Notes: generated by a model not told the origin, from the sequence alone. Shown: positions 9,285 through 17,946, counted from the stretch's first letter. The stretch: DNA of 64,000 bases from Psychrobacter sp. I-STPA6b (GCF_020662265.1 NZ_VEWM01000022.1:22529-86528), one strand, 5' to 3'. Made by a program: numbers and translations.

Positions 9285-9695
9285 ATGAAAAACATAGCTG
9301 AAAAAATTTATAAAGAGTGGCATGAGTTCGCAAAGACACGACAAACAGAAAATTTAATCGAGTTATATGCCCATAATGCTATTTTTGAAAGCCCATTAGT
9401 GCCAATAATTATGAAAAAAAATAATGGTATCCTAAATGGGCGAGATGAAATACTCGAATTTTTAATCGAAGGAACAAAAAGACGACCAAATGAATTAGTA
9501 AAGTGGTACAGAACTGACAATTATTTAGTAAATGGAAATACTTTAGTTTGGGAGTACCCAAGAGAAACACCAACAGGAAATCAAATTGATATTTTGGAAC
9601 TAATGGATATTGAAAATGATAAAATACAGCATCATCGAATATATTGGGGTTGGTTTGGAACTCAAATGCTGATTAAATCAGCAACTAAAAAATAA
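9285..9695 (+). CDS. SnoaL-like / NTF2-fold protein
   Basis: The 136-residue protein shows the pattern of small NTF2-fold proteins: an N-terminal helix ending in LIELYAHNAIFESP, a middle GRDEILEFL helix and C-terminal strands with WEYPRE and HHRIYWGW. Such proteins include isomerases, hydrolases and stress-related binding proteins, so no reaction can be assigned. It is relatively AT-rich compared with its neighbours and stands alone, 169 bp after the FAH gene and convergent with the ABC genes downstream. Confidence 0.7.
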   Translation: MKNIAEKIYKEWHEFAKTRQTENLIELYAHNAIFESPLVPIIMKKNNGILNGRDEILEFLIEGTKRRPNELVKWYRTDNYLVNGNTLVWEYPRETPTGNQIDILELMDIENDKIQHHRIYWGWFGTQMLIKSATKK

Positions 9696-9892
9696 ATAAA
9701 CACTGGTTAAATTCTATTTTTTACCTTATAGTTAATTATCAATCTTATATTTATCATTTAGCCTGTGCCATTCTTATGATATGTATATGGGCTAAATGGT
9801 TATTTACTTTACTTTTAGTATTAGCTTTCTATAAATATATTGCTCAATAATAACTGCTAATCTACCAACTCCAACCTATTTTTACAATCCCA

Positions 9893-11752
9893 TCACTGTC
9901 CCTGCAATCCCCACAATTTCGCATAAATCCCTTGTTTTGCCAATAGCTGTTGGTGAGTGCCTTGCTCTGCCACCGTGCCATTATCCAGCACCACGATATT
10001 TTTTGCCCCAACAATGGTTGATAGACGATGGGCAACAACAATCACCGTTTTATTTTGTACCAGCACGTCAATCGCTTTTTGCACTGCTCGTTCGCTATGG
10101 GTATCTAAGGCGGCGGTGGGTTCGTCCAAAATGATAATCGGGGCATCTTTTAGCAATGCTCGGGCAATGGATAGACGTTGTTTTTCTCCCCCTGATAGAT
10201 TATTACCAATATCACCGACTCGGGTTTGATAGCCATCAGGCAACTGCTCAATAAAGTCATGACATTGGGCGGATTTGGCAGCCATTATCACTTCCTCATC
10301 ACTGGCGTCTTGCCTGCCCATACGAATATTAGCAATGATGGTATCATCAAACAGATACACATCTTGAAACACCACCGCCATCAGATGATTTAGCTGTTCA
10401 GGCTCAATATTACGAATATCAACCCCACCAATGCTAACACTGCCTTGCTGAGGGTCGGCATATCGCATTAGCAAACGAATAAGGGTGGTCTTACCACAAC
10501 CTGATGCACCGACCAACGCCGTCATGGCATTGGCAGGAATATCTAGGCTAAGTTGATTTAAAACAGGGGTGTTTTGGTTAGCTTGACTAGCTTGACCAAC
10601 TTGAATGGGGTGAATGGGTTGAACAGGATTATCGCTATTTTCATACGCAAAACTTACCTGCTCAAAATGCACATTAAAGTTATCAGGCGTTTGTATTGGC
10701 TGACGTTGGGGTAATGGCTCAATGGCAAGTAACGCTTGCAAACGGGCATAACCTGACCGCACCATCTCAAAGACACTCATCATACTAATAAAGGTTGATA
10801 ACGGCTCGGCAAAACGAACCACCGCCACCAAAAGCCCTGCCATCAACATAAGTTGTATATCGCCTTGACTGACCAACCAAAGCCCCAATGCCACAATCAA
10901 CATCACCCCTAATTCTACCGCAGAGGTTAATGCCAGATTGGGTAAGGTTTCATCTTTCATCGCAGTGATTTGCTCTTGCTCAATATGTTTGACCGTTTGC
11001 ATATAGCGTGAGGCTTTGTCTTGCAAGCTACCAGTGGCTTTTAATACAGGTAAGCCTTGCAAATATTCCACCGTCTCGGCACTTAGCTCACTTAACACCC
11101 CCAACAGCCTTTGTTTATTGGCGTTAAGACGAGGCAACACATAAAAATAAATCGGCAAAATACTGGGAAATAACAACAAAATTGCCACGCCCAACCGCCA
11201 GTCGTATGCAATCGCCAATAACCCCACCACAATCGGTGTCACCACCGCCGCAATCAACATAAGTGCCAGCGTCATTGTATATTGAATGACATCATCAACA
11301 TTGCCTGCAATGGTGGCAGTCAGCTCGCCTGAGCGTTTGGCATACAACTTTTGCAATGGGATACGGCGTAAATGTTGCCCCAATTCACGCCGCATTTTAT
11401 CGCTGGCAAGGGCAGCATGACCTTTATAATCATAATCTCGGCTAAACCAATCACTGATACTCGATAGCACAATCAATGCCGTCATCACTCCTGCCCACAA
11501 TAGTAACTGCCCACCATCACGACTTGCCACTGCCAAAAATAGCGGAATAAAACAAGTAAACGCCATACCTCGCAACACCGCCGTTAAAACACTAATGGCA
11601 ATACAGCGTTTTAATATCGGAGCTTGCTCGCCAGCCGATTGCATGATGATATGCCATAACTGACCAATGTTTGTTTGTGAGGGCGGTAAAGTTTTGGGCG
11701 TTGTTGTATTGGCTTGCGTATGGTTATTTTTTAGATTTTGAGAATAAGACAT
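9893..11752 (-). CDS. ABC transporter permease/ATP-binding half-transporter, IrtB/YbtQ-like
   Basis: The 619-residue protein fuses an exporter-type six-helix membrane domain (about residues 45-335) to an ATPase domain. Walker A is GASGCGKTT, the signature LSGGEKQR, and Walker B IIILDEPTAALD with the switch histidine in VVAHRLST. The signature with EKQR and the following LSIARALLKDAPI are common in half-transporters that, despite exporter fold, import ferric siderophores (IrtAB, YbtPQ). It is second in a two-gene unit whose first gene lies behind a Fur-like site. Import of an iron chelate is inferred; a general drug or lipid exporter remains possible. Confidence 0.85.
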   Translation of the reverse strand: MSYSQNLKNNHTQANTTTPKTLPPSQTNIGQLWHIIMQSAGEQAPILKRCIAISVLTAVLRGMAFTCFIPLFLAVASRDGGQLLLWAGVMTALIVLSSISDWFSRDYDYKGHAALASDKMRRELGQHLRRIPLQKLYAKRSGELTATIAGNVDDVIQYTMTLALMLIAAVVTPIVVGLLAIAYDWRLGVAILLLFPSILPIYFYVLPRLNANKQRLLGVLSELSAETVEYLQGLPVLKATGSLQDKASRYMQTVKHIEQEQITAMKDETLPNLALTSAVELGVMLIVALGLWLVSQGDIQLMLMAGLLVAVVRFAEPLSTFISMMSVFEMVRSGYARLQALLAIEPLPQRQPIQTPDNFNVHFEQVSFAYENSDNPVQPIHPIQVGQASQANQNTPVLNQLSLDIPANAMTALVGASGCGKTTLIRLLMRYADPQQGSVSIGGVDIRNIEPEQLNHLMAVVFQDVYLFDDTIIANIRMGRQDASDEEVIMAAKSAQCHDFIEQLPDGYQTRVGDIGNNLSGGEKQRLSIARALLKDAPIIILDEPTAALDTHSERAVQKAIDVLVQNKTVIVVAHRLSTIVGAKNIVVLDNGTVAEQGTHQQLLAKQGIYAKLWGLQGQ

Positions 11753-11799
11753 GATGATTGTCCTTATATTGAGTTCATCAAGTTATCAAAAGTATCTTG

Positions 11800-11877
11800 C
11801 CCCCTCCCTGAACCTTCCCCCGAATGTGGAGGGAACTTTCTCCACTCCCTAAGGGAGGGGCTGGGGGAGGGCAAAAA
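11800..11877. repeat. GC-rich imperfect palindrome between the two ABC genes
   Basis: CTTGCCCCCTCCCT on the left and AGGGAGGGGCTGGGGG followed by AGGGCAA on the right form an imperfect palindrome whose transcript should fold strongly. It interrupts the two-gene unit and may lower expression of the second gene. A related shorter element (CCTTCCCCTTATTGCAAGG and GGAAGGGG) lies at about 46764-46802, so it looks like a dispersed intergenic repeat. Confidence 0.55.
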
Positions 11878-11926
11878 AGAGGAAATATGGCAAAAATAGC
11901 GTTCAAACCCCAATTAAATCAGCAGT

Positions 11927-13774
11927 TTAACAAGGCTCACCAATCTGCCAATGTTGGGCTTGTTGGTACGCCTGCCATAAATCCGCATACGCCCCATCTT
12001 GAGCCAAAAGTTGCTGTGGCGTGCCTGCCTCAACCAAATTGCCCTTATCAAACACCAAAATTTGGTCAGCGTCCTGCACACTTGCTAAACGGTGAGCAAT
12101 CATCAACACCGTTTTGCCCTGCATTAAATTGTGCAATGCTTGCATGAGTAGTGCCTCATTTTCCGCATCAGCAAATGCCGTTGCCTCATCAAGCACCAAT
12201 ATCGGACGGTCTTGCAAAATCGCCCTTGCAATGGTGATACGTTGCCGTTGCCCACCAGATAAACTCGCCCCACGCTCACCGACCAGCGTGTCATAACCTT
12301 GTGGCAACGCCTGAATAAACTCATCAGCTTGAGCCAACTTTGAAGCCTGTATCACCTCATCAAGCGACTTATCGGGCAAACCCAAACGGATATTGTCCAA
12401 AATACTGCCCGAAAACAAAAAATTATCCTGAAATACAAACGCCACCTGTTGCATCAGCACCTCAGGGGCAATCTCACGCACATCAACCCCGCCCACCTTT
12501 ACCGCACCACTATCCACGTCCCAAAAACGTGGGATTAAACGAGCCACCGTACTTTTACCTGCCCCAGAGCCACCCACCAAAGCCGTAAAACTGCCACTAG
12601 GCACCCTAAAACTGACCTCATTTAACGCATTTTTTTGCCGATTTTCATAACAAAAACTCACCTGCTCAAACACCACCGACCCATCTTGTGGCGTTTGGGG
12701 ATTGCGACAAATTGGTAACTCTGCCAAATTTTGCACCTCAACAATCCGAGCAATCCCTACCTTCGCTTGCTCAATCAAATGATACAACGCCATATACGGC
12801 ATAATCGCCTCAGCCATACCCGTGCCCAATAGCAAAATCGCCAGCCACGTATCAAACGCCAACTGCCCATGCCACCACCAATACAGCCCAGCCCATAATA
12901 TCGCCACCAACGTTGGCAACGGGTGCAACACAATCATCGACAACCGAGATGCCGTCCCCGAGCGTTTCCACCACGTCATCAAAATCTGCAAATAATGGCT
13001 TAACGCCTGCTCATAACGCCCAAACGAGGCTTGCCCGCCATCAAACGTACGTACCACAGGCATCGCCTGCACAAACTCAACCACCGCCTGCACCACCTGC
13101 TCACGAGCCGAATTATATTCTTTTTGAATATCGACCGACTGGCTCATCACCAGCGACAGCCCAACCATACCCACCACCAGCACCGCCAACGCCACCAAAG
13201 CCAACCGCCAATCTATCCATAACATCAACGCAAACGCCAACAATGGCGACGCATACGCCCGAGCATATAACGGCGTACTATCCGCCACAAAAGCGTGCAA
13301 ATCCTTCACATCATCTTGCAACACCTTAGACAACGCAGACGTTCCCTGCATACTTAATGTCCCCAACGGCAAGCGAGCCAAATGCTCACTTAACTGCTCA
13401 CGTAGCACCACCTCTAACCGAAACGCTGATAAATGCGACCGCCTAAACGCCAAGCCCCGAAACAAAAACCCCAGCACTACAAAGCCAACTGCCCACCAAA
13501 ACCAATGCCACTGCACCACAGCGTCCGCCGAACCAATCCCAAAATCAGCACCAGAACCAGCAAAGGACGAGCGAAACAAAAACGCCAACGCCAGCATTGC
13601 CCCCAACGAACACGCCACCCCAAGCACCGCAAATGCCATCGCCACATAAATTCCTGACTTCACTGGCTCAATGATTTGCCAATGTGAAGGGGATTTTGCA
13701 GATGGTTTTGAAGGATCTTTTGATGAATTATTTGATGGTGGTTGGGAAGATTTTGTTGTTGTGGACTGGCTCAT
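11927..13774 (-). CDS. ABC transporter permease/ATP-binding half-transporter, IrtA/YbtP-like
   Basis: This 615-residue half-transporter has a Ser/Pro/Lys-rich cytoplasmic N-terminus, a six-helix membrane domain and an ATPase domain with Walker A GGSGAGKST, signature LSGGQRQR and Walker B ILVLDEATAFAD. The ATAFAD ending of Walker B is typical of the first subunit of IrtAB/YbtPQ-type siderophore transporters. It should pair with the product of the next gene as a heterodimer in the inner membrane. Its gene is the promoter-proximal one, with a Fur-like operator about 45-60 bp upstream of the start. GC content of this gene is visibly higher than that of the flanking toxin/immunity island. Confidence 0.87.
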   Translation of the reverse strand: MSQSTTTKSSQPPSNNSSKDPSKPSAKSPSHWQIIEPVKSGIYVAMAFAVLGVACSLGAMLALAFLFRSSFAGSGADFGIGSADAVVQWHWFWWAVGFVVLGFLFRGLAFRRSHLSAFRLEVVLREQLSEHLARLPLGTLSMQGTSALSKVLQDDVKDLHAFVADSTPLYARAYASPLLAFALMLWIDWRLALVALAVLVVGMVGLSLVMSQSVDIQKEYNSAREQVVQAVVEFVQAMPVVRTFDGGQASFGRYEQALSHYLQILMTWWKRSGTASRLSMIVLHPLPTLVAILWAGLYWWWHGQLAFDTWLAILLLGTGMAEAIMPYMALYHLIEQAKVGIARIVEVQNLAELPICRNPQTPQDGSVVFEQVSFCYENRQKNALNEVSFRVPSGSFTALVGGSGAGKSTVARLIPRFWDVDSGAVKVGGVDVREIAPEVLMQQVAFVFQDNFLFSGSILDNIRLGLPDKSLDEVIQASKLAQADEFIQALPQGYDTLVGERGASLSGGQRQRITIARAILQDRPILVLDEATAFADAENEALLMQALHNLMQGKTVLMIAHRLASVQDADQILVFDKGNLVEAGTPQQLLAQDGAYADLWQAYQQAQHWQIGEPC

Positions 13775-13818
13775 ATCATCACCTACAGTTATTATTCTAA
13801 ATAACCATTCTACAGGTA

Positions 13819-13835
13819 AATGATATTTATTCTCA
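13819..13835 (-). promoter_or_regulatory. Fur-box-like operator upstream of the half-transporter pair
   Basis: On the minus strand the site reads TGAGAATAAATATCATT, which agrees with the Fur heptamer form TGATAATnATTATCA at 13 of 15 positions. It lies 45-61 bp before the start codon at 13774, where an operator would overlap the promoter. This supports iron-repressed expression. Confidence 0.6.
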
Positions 13836-14117
13836 ATAAAACCATCATGGGCAATTGGGAAAAATGATGGGGGAAATGGGAAAAGTTGCTACAATATAGT
13901 GGGGTAGCATGATTAGCATATTTTATACGTGCTAATAAAAATAAATGGGAAGTAGATGATGAAAAGCAGGATTATAGTAATACCAGTTTCAAAAGAAGCA
14001 GAGAAAAGACTGGATTGTGACTACTACTACCTTCATAATCCATGAAATCATCATGAATTGTCCATACTAATGACCTTAATATATAGGGGATAAGGGGGAG
14101 TTTCTAGTTTATGCTTA
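13836..14117. other. intergenic stretch with a possible gene remnant
   Basis: No complete gene is seen. A short open frame without a start (about 13925-14019, ending KRSREKTGL) and an overlapping 29-codon ATG frame (13956-14045) look like debris. The region separates the iron-transport genes from the toxin/immunity island. Confidence 0.35.
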
Positions 14118-14555
14118 TTATGTAACTATACCTATAGTAATCATTTTTAGCCTTTTAGAGCCTTCAAACTCAAAATGAATATATTTATTTTTGTCTATGT
14201 AATATTTTATATAGTTATTTATCATTATATCTGGATTGCCAATTGATTTTATTATTGAGTCTTTATCATGAATGTTGATAACATTATCAAATAGTCTATT
14301 AATAAAATAATACTGGCTATATTTTTTTACTTTAACTGCATATATAAATATAGCCTTAAGAATTTTATCTTCAAAACTAAATTCAATCCCATTGTCTAAA
14401 AACATATATGTATCGTACTCTAATCCGTCAATACACATTGAATCAATTATAAAGTTAGTTCCGGGTAAAACCATCGCATCTAAAATACTAGAATCACCTT
14501 CTGACTTACCTACACACTTTAAAAAAACTTCGACCTCACCTGTTGGATTTTTCAT
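14118..14555 (-). CDS. unrecognised small protein, candidate immunity protein
   Basis: The 145-residue protein begins MKNPTGEVEVFLKCVGKSE and has no signal peptide or membrane span. AAGGAG lies 11 bp before its ATG. It follows a truncated toxin-like fragment by 15 bp on the same strand, and in polymorphic toxin loci the gene directly downstream of the toxin tip is normally the cognate immunity gene. Its very AT-rich composition and rare-codon use contrast with the flanking transport genes and suggest transfer. The immunity role is inferred from position only; I cannot name the family. Confidence 0.5.
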   Translation of the reverse strand: MKNPTGEVEVFLKCVGKSEGDSSILDAMVLPGTNFIIDSMCIDGLEYDTYMFLDNGIEFSFEDKILKAIFIYAVKVKKYSQYYFINRLFDNVINIHDKDSIIKSIGNPDIMINNYIKYYIDKNKYIHFEFEGSKRLKMITIGIVT

Positions 14556-14570
14556 TCAACCTCAATCTCC

Positions 14571-14831
14571 TTATTTTTTAATATTATCATCAATAAATTT
14601 ATTTACACCTTTTTTATTATAACCATCATTAGTTGGGTTTGCCCTATGACTGTCTAAACTATATATTTTTGCTTTATAAATATTTTTAGTATCGTTTACT
14701 ATTTGTGTTGTGGTATTCTTACCTCGATATGTTCTCCCAGCAGTACAAATATCTTTTGCTAACTCTATAAGTTGTAGCATTATTTTACAGTTCTTTTTTT
14801 CATTGCTAGTTAATTCATGATCTGGTTCTGT
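14571..14831 (-). pseudogene. headless C-terminal fragment of a polymorphic-toxin-like protein
   Basis: The frame is open for 86 codons below an in-frame TAG at 14832-14834. It begins TEPDHELTSNEKKNCKI, and the region continues through GRTYRGKNTTTQIVND to a lysine-rich end. The first in-frame ATG (14780) lies inside the conserved-looking stretch and has no convincing ribosome binding site, so translation as an intact gene is doubtful. The small polar body and the adjacent small downstream gene match the tip-plus-immunity arrangement of CDI, Rhs or MafB loci. The delivery and pretoxin domains are absent, so this is probably a displaced remnant. The toxin activity is unknown. Confidence 0.45.
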
Positions 14832-14916
14832 CTATTACCTGACTCTGTGATACTGCTATCTATATTGTGATGTATGATACTTTATTAAAATAAAGGGTAA
14901 GCGACTTCTCGTCCTT

Positions 14917-14941
14917 TACTGGACGAATCATTTGTCCAGTA
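14917..14941. other. 8-bp hairpin without T run
   Basis: TACTGGAC and GTCCAGTA form a perfect stem around a 9-nt loop between the toxin fragment and the SUKH gene. Without a T run it is not a standard terminator; it may mark an old rearrangement or act on the SUKH transcript. Confidence 0.35.
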
Positions 14942-14989
14942 TATTCCTCAGACTAACAAATCCTTTGGTTTCATCTCTTAAATAATTGA

Positions 14990-15463
14990 CTATTCATGTA
15001 ACATATCCATAAATTCTTCAAAAGAGTCTGCTACATGATTAATCGTTGCATAACTGGTTCCATCATCTTTTTCCTGATAATCATCATGGTAAACAAGAAC
15101 AACCTTGGGGTTATTACCTGTTGGATTATCTCTATAATCAAAGCAGATATTATCACCGTTTGCACATATACCAAATGCAACTAGATGCGGAGTTCCATAA
15201 TGCAAAGGATTAGAAACATACTGAGATTCGTAAATATTTTCTAACTCTTCTTCTTTTAGACTTAAAAAGTTTACATCTCTCTCATCAGGTTGATTATAAA
15301 CATTAGTAAAATCAAAAATATTGTTAACTGGAGTAAGTAAGTCATACTTGCTTACGACACTAATAAAACTTTCTGGTAAACGATATTTAAAACTATCAAT
15401 AAACTTCTTTATATCCTTGTGACTGATAGGAGGTTCATGCCACATGGGCTTAATATCTTTCAT
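14990..15463 (-). CDS. SMI1/KNR4 (SUKH) family immunity-type protein
   Basis: The 157-residue protein has the SUKH pattern: an N-terminal PPISHKDIKKFIDSFKYRLPESFISVVSKY helix pair, a central loop region, and the LVAFGICANGDNICFDYRDNP segment followed by VVLVYHDD and a C-terminal helix ending FEEFMDMLHE. SUKH proteins are widespread immunity factors against contact-dependent and Rhs toxins and occur as orphans without their toxin. Here no intact toxin is adjacent, only the fragment downstream. It is AT-rich relative to the flanks. The family call is good; the toxin neutralised is unknown. Confidence 0.8.
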   Translation of the reverse strand: MKDIKPMWHEPPISHKDIKKFIDSFKYRLPESFISVVSKYDLLTPVNNIFDFTNVYNQPDERDVNFLSLKEEELENIYESQYVSNPLHYGTPHLVAFGICANGDNICFDYRDNPTGNNPKVVLVYHDDYQEKDDGTSYATINHVADSFEEFMDMLHE

Positions 15464-15636
15464 ATTGATTTACCCTATTTTATTGAGTTTTGTTCTGAGT
15501 GTGGAACAGCTTTTTTATCATGCAATTAACGAAGATTAAGATATATGGCACTATAGATAGCATAGCCCTGTATCGTGATTAATACTATAAAACTGACATG
15601 TCACACGATGACAAATACGCCCTATAAACCCACCCC

Positions 15637-16623
15637 TCACAACTCACTTGGCAAATAACCAAACGCTTTTTTAAAAATCTGACTAAAATGCCCCACATCG
15701 CGATAGCCCACATAATACGCCGTTTGCTGAACACTCATACCCTCATCAAGCAATAATCGCAACGCCTGTTGCAAGCGTAACTGGCGGATATAAGTCGCTA
15801 TTGTCTGCCCTGTGCGTGCCTTAAAGCCCTGTTTTAGGTAACATTCATTAATCCCCACTTGCCGAGCCAACCCCGAAATGGTCAACGGTAAATGATACTG
15901 CTCATGGATAATATCGATTACATCATCGACTTTATTTTTAATCAGTAGCGATTTTTTAGTCGTGGTTTGCGTCTGACTTGAAGATGCACCATCAGATGAT
16001 GGTGATAACAATCGACCACATAATGACAACGCTAAACTCTCTAAGGTCAGCACATCTGTCAACGTATCGCTTGGCTGATTGATAATTCGTAAAGCTTGTA
16101 ATATCAGTGCAGGCTTGATGGGCAAATCAGACAACAACATCAGACCGCCATCATCACCCCTCATACCATGCTTGGGTAGATTGAGCCAATCGGGTAGGGC
16201 AAAGTCCTCTTGCCAACGTAGCAATAATTCTTCGGGGAAATCTAGGCTGACCACTTGCTGACGGCTGTTTTCTTGCCAAGTGGTACAAATCTCACCAAAA
16301 TTTCCATAACGTCCCCAAATCTGTTTTGGACGTGCTGATATTGTCTGTTTTAGATTACTGGCAGTTAAATCATAATTGGCATCAATTAGAATATGAATCC
16401 CAAAAAAACAGCGAAACGGCATACTCTCTTCAACCACGCCAGTACCGTTATAAATATCCCCCCGCCCAAGCAATAAGCCGTTGTTTAAAAAGTGATAATC
16501 ACCATAGCCCGACCAGTTTTTACGCTTTGGGGCAACCCGAAACGACTGCTGACTGACATCGGTTAATTGCCATGCCCCCAAATCCAGCTCAAAATAATTA
16601 CTCACTTGATTTAACATGCTCAA
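15637..16623 (-). CDS. AraC family transcriptional regulator (PchR/YbtA-like)
   Basis: The 328-residue protein ends in the two helix-turn-helix motifs of AraC regulators: LTISGLARQVGINECYLKQG followed by MSVQQTAYYVGYRDVGHFSQ and the closing FKKAFGYLPSEL. The first 230 residues are a sensor domain without recognisable catalytic residues. The HTH (LARQVGINECYLKQGFKARTG) closely resembles PchR-type regulators that sense iron-siderophore complexes. That fits the half-transporter pair about 2 kb downstream on the same strand, from which an inserted toxin/immunity island separates it. Control of that pair is an inference. Confidence 0.85.
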   Translation of the reverse strand: MSMLNQVSNYFELDLGAWQLTDVSQQSFRVAPKRKNWSGYGDYHFLNNGLLLGRGDIYNGTGVVEESMPFRCFFGIHILIDANYDLTASNLKQTISARPKQIWGRYGNFGEICTTWQENSRQQVVSLDFPEELLLRWQEDFALPDWLNLPKHGMRGDDGGLMLLSDLPIKPALILQALRIINQPSDTLTDVLTLESLALSLCGRLLSPSSDGASSSQTQTTTKKSLLIKNKVDDVIDIIHEQYHLPLTISGLARQVGINECYLKQGFKARTGQTIATYIRQLRLQQALRLLLDEGMSVQQTAYYVGYRDVGHFSQIFKKAFGYLPSEL

Positions 16624-16786
16624 TCACCGATTAAAAAAGTTTGGATAATAAACTAACCATGTTTTTATACTGTTTTTATACATTGTTCTTATGCGTTTGC
16701 TGATGGTTTGTTATTTTACCTATTCTATCCTGTTATCAACTAACAAAACGTGTTATAAAATATTTTAATGTCTTTTAAGTTTTTTA

Positions 16787-17005
16787 TTAGGGTCTGTTGA
16801 ACATTCACCTTCATAGGAAAAATTGAGATACTGATTTTAGCAAGAAGTGACTTAGTCAAGGCAATGAATGCAGGTAATATCGAGATATTAACAAGTTCAT
16901 TAACGCAGAATAAGGCAAATTTAGCCAATTTTTACATGAAAGTACAAAATAGCTACATCCCTTTCAGATATTAACCTGACGTGGTGAAAGTTCAGCAGGC
17001 CCTAA
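16787..17005. mobile_element. 219-bp MITE with IS5-like ends
   Basis: The left end TTAGGGTCTGTTGAAC is mirrored at the right end by GTTCAGCAGGCCCTAA, 14 of 16 complementary positions. TA at both outer edges fits a 2-bp target duplication. The interior has no transposase; the only open frame is a low-complexity minus-strand shadow. A second left end with the same 30 bases lies at 43447. The element occupies most of the gap between the AraC gene and the next gene; nothing else is seen in 16624-17157. Confidence 0.7.
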
Positions 17006-17157
17006 AGCGTCTATTCAGCAATTTATCAAATTATTTGTTATGTCTGTTGCTTAAAATGACCATAGCCCCTAAATTTAATCAAAAGTCCATAAGCAATAAA
17101 AAGTACAGAGCTTGATTGTCTATAACAATGCTTATGACCAATATGAGTAACCACATT

Positions 17158-17946
17158 ATGAAAAAGTATACGATAAAACAGCCGATGCTAAACATGCTAA
17201 ACATGCTAAACATGCTAAACATGCTAAACATGCTAAACATGCTAAACATGCTAAACATGATAAACAGCCAACCACGCAGACCAGCCGTGATAAAAGCAGG
17301 GCTATGTATGCTGGCAGTTGCCATGCCGTTAGCGTTTAGCAGTGCCAATGCTAATACTAACAGTGCTAATGCCAATACCAACAATACTAATACTGCCAAT
17401 CCAACGTCTACCACTACAACTATCACAAGCAATCTCACCCCCGCAGAGATACAACAAATAGCACAGTTACGCCAACAGCTTGATGCCCTACCAGCGACCA
17501 ATGACCCGATTGAGGATGATGCACGCTCATTGTTTGCGTTTTTGTTAACAGATAAGCCACAAGGGACGATAGCGTTTAAGACGGTGTATGGCACCGCCTT
17601 AAAACAAAAATATCCAGACCTTAGTGAGCAGAAAATCTTAAGATACTGCACTTTGGCACTCAGAGATTTTATGTGGGAAGATATGGTAAAAGATGGACAA
17701 TTTTTTATACCAAGTCTACTGACGGCTGAACAAAGGGCAACGATAGATGCACAGATGCTAACAAATGGCGACAATACCAGTGACATACGGGGAAGATATA
17801 ATAGAGAAATGCTCGGAGATATCAGTGTCTATGACACAATAGACCAACACAGGCAGAATGCTGAGCAACACAGGCAGAATGCTGAGCAATACAGGCAAGA
17901 TACAAGAGAAATAGAAGAGTTTCGTAGAAGAATGGGTTGGGATTAA
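17158..17946 (+). CDS. unrecognised secreted protein with an N-terminal MLN tandem repeat
   Basis: The frame gives about 262 residues from ATG 17158. After MKKYTIKQP come eight Met-Leu-Asn units and one Met-Ile-Asn unit. A typical signal peptide follows: RRPAVIK, a hydrophobic core AGLCMLAVAMPLAF and an SSANA cleavage site. The mature start is an Asn/Thr-rich linker, followed by a helical domain (LTPAEIQQIAQLRQQLDALP to FIPSLLTAEQRATIDAQ) and a C-terminal QHRQNAEQ heptad repeated three times. I do not recognise the family. The true start is uncertain, since every repeat unit supplies an ATG and none has a good ribosome binding site; ATG 17128 is also possible. It is probably periplasmic. Confidence 0.6.
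   Translation: MKKYTIKQPMLNMLNMLNMLNMLNMLNMLNMLNMINSQPRRPAVIKAGLCMLAVAMPLAFSSANANTNSANANTNNTNTANPTSTTTTITSNLTPAEIQQIAQLRQQLDALPATNDPIEDDARSLFAFLLTDKPQGTIAFKTVYGTALKQKYPDLSEQKILRYCTLALRDFMWEDMVKDGQFFIPSLLTAEQRATIDAQMLTNGDNTSDIRGRYNREMLGDISVYDTIDQHRQNAEQHRQNAEQYRQDTREIEEFRRRMGWD
17185..17265 (+). repeat. nine 9-bp tandem repeats (ATGCTAAAC) at the start of a gene
   Basis: Eight exact copies of ATGCTAAAC and a ninth, ATGATAAAC, run head to tail. The unit length is a multiple of three, so copy-number change keeps the frame but adds or removes a Met-Leu-Asn triplet and a possible start codon just upstream of a signal peptide. Confidence 0.9.

Noticed and set aside
12340..13657. Several long His/Pro-rich plus-strand frames opposite the ABC gene
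   Set aside because: They are antisense shadows of the half-transporter gene with biased composition and no initiation signals.
13956..14045. A 29-codon ATG frame (KSRIIVIPVSKEAEKR)
   Set aside because: No ribosome binding site, overlapped by another equally short frame; treated as debris.
16740..16928. A 62-codon minus-strand frame within the MITE as a transposase remnant
   Set aside because: It runs across the element's left end, has no transposase motif and consists largely of low-complexity hydrophobic residues.
17079..17786. Minus-strand open frame with MFS tripeptide repeats and a hydrophobic start
   Set aside because: It is the complement of the ATGCTAAAC repeat; the plus-strand frame has a signal peptide and better coding character.
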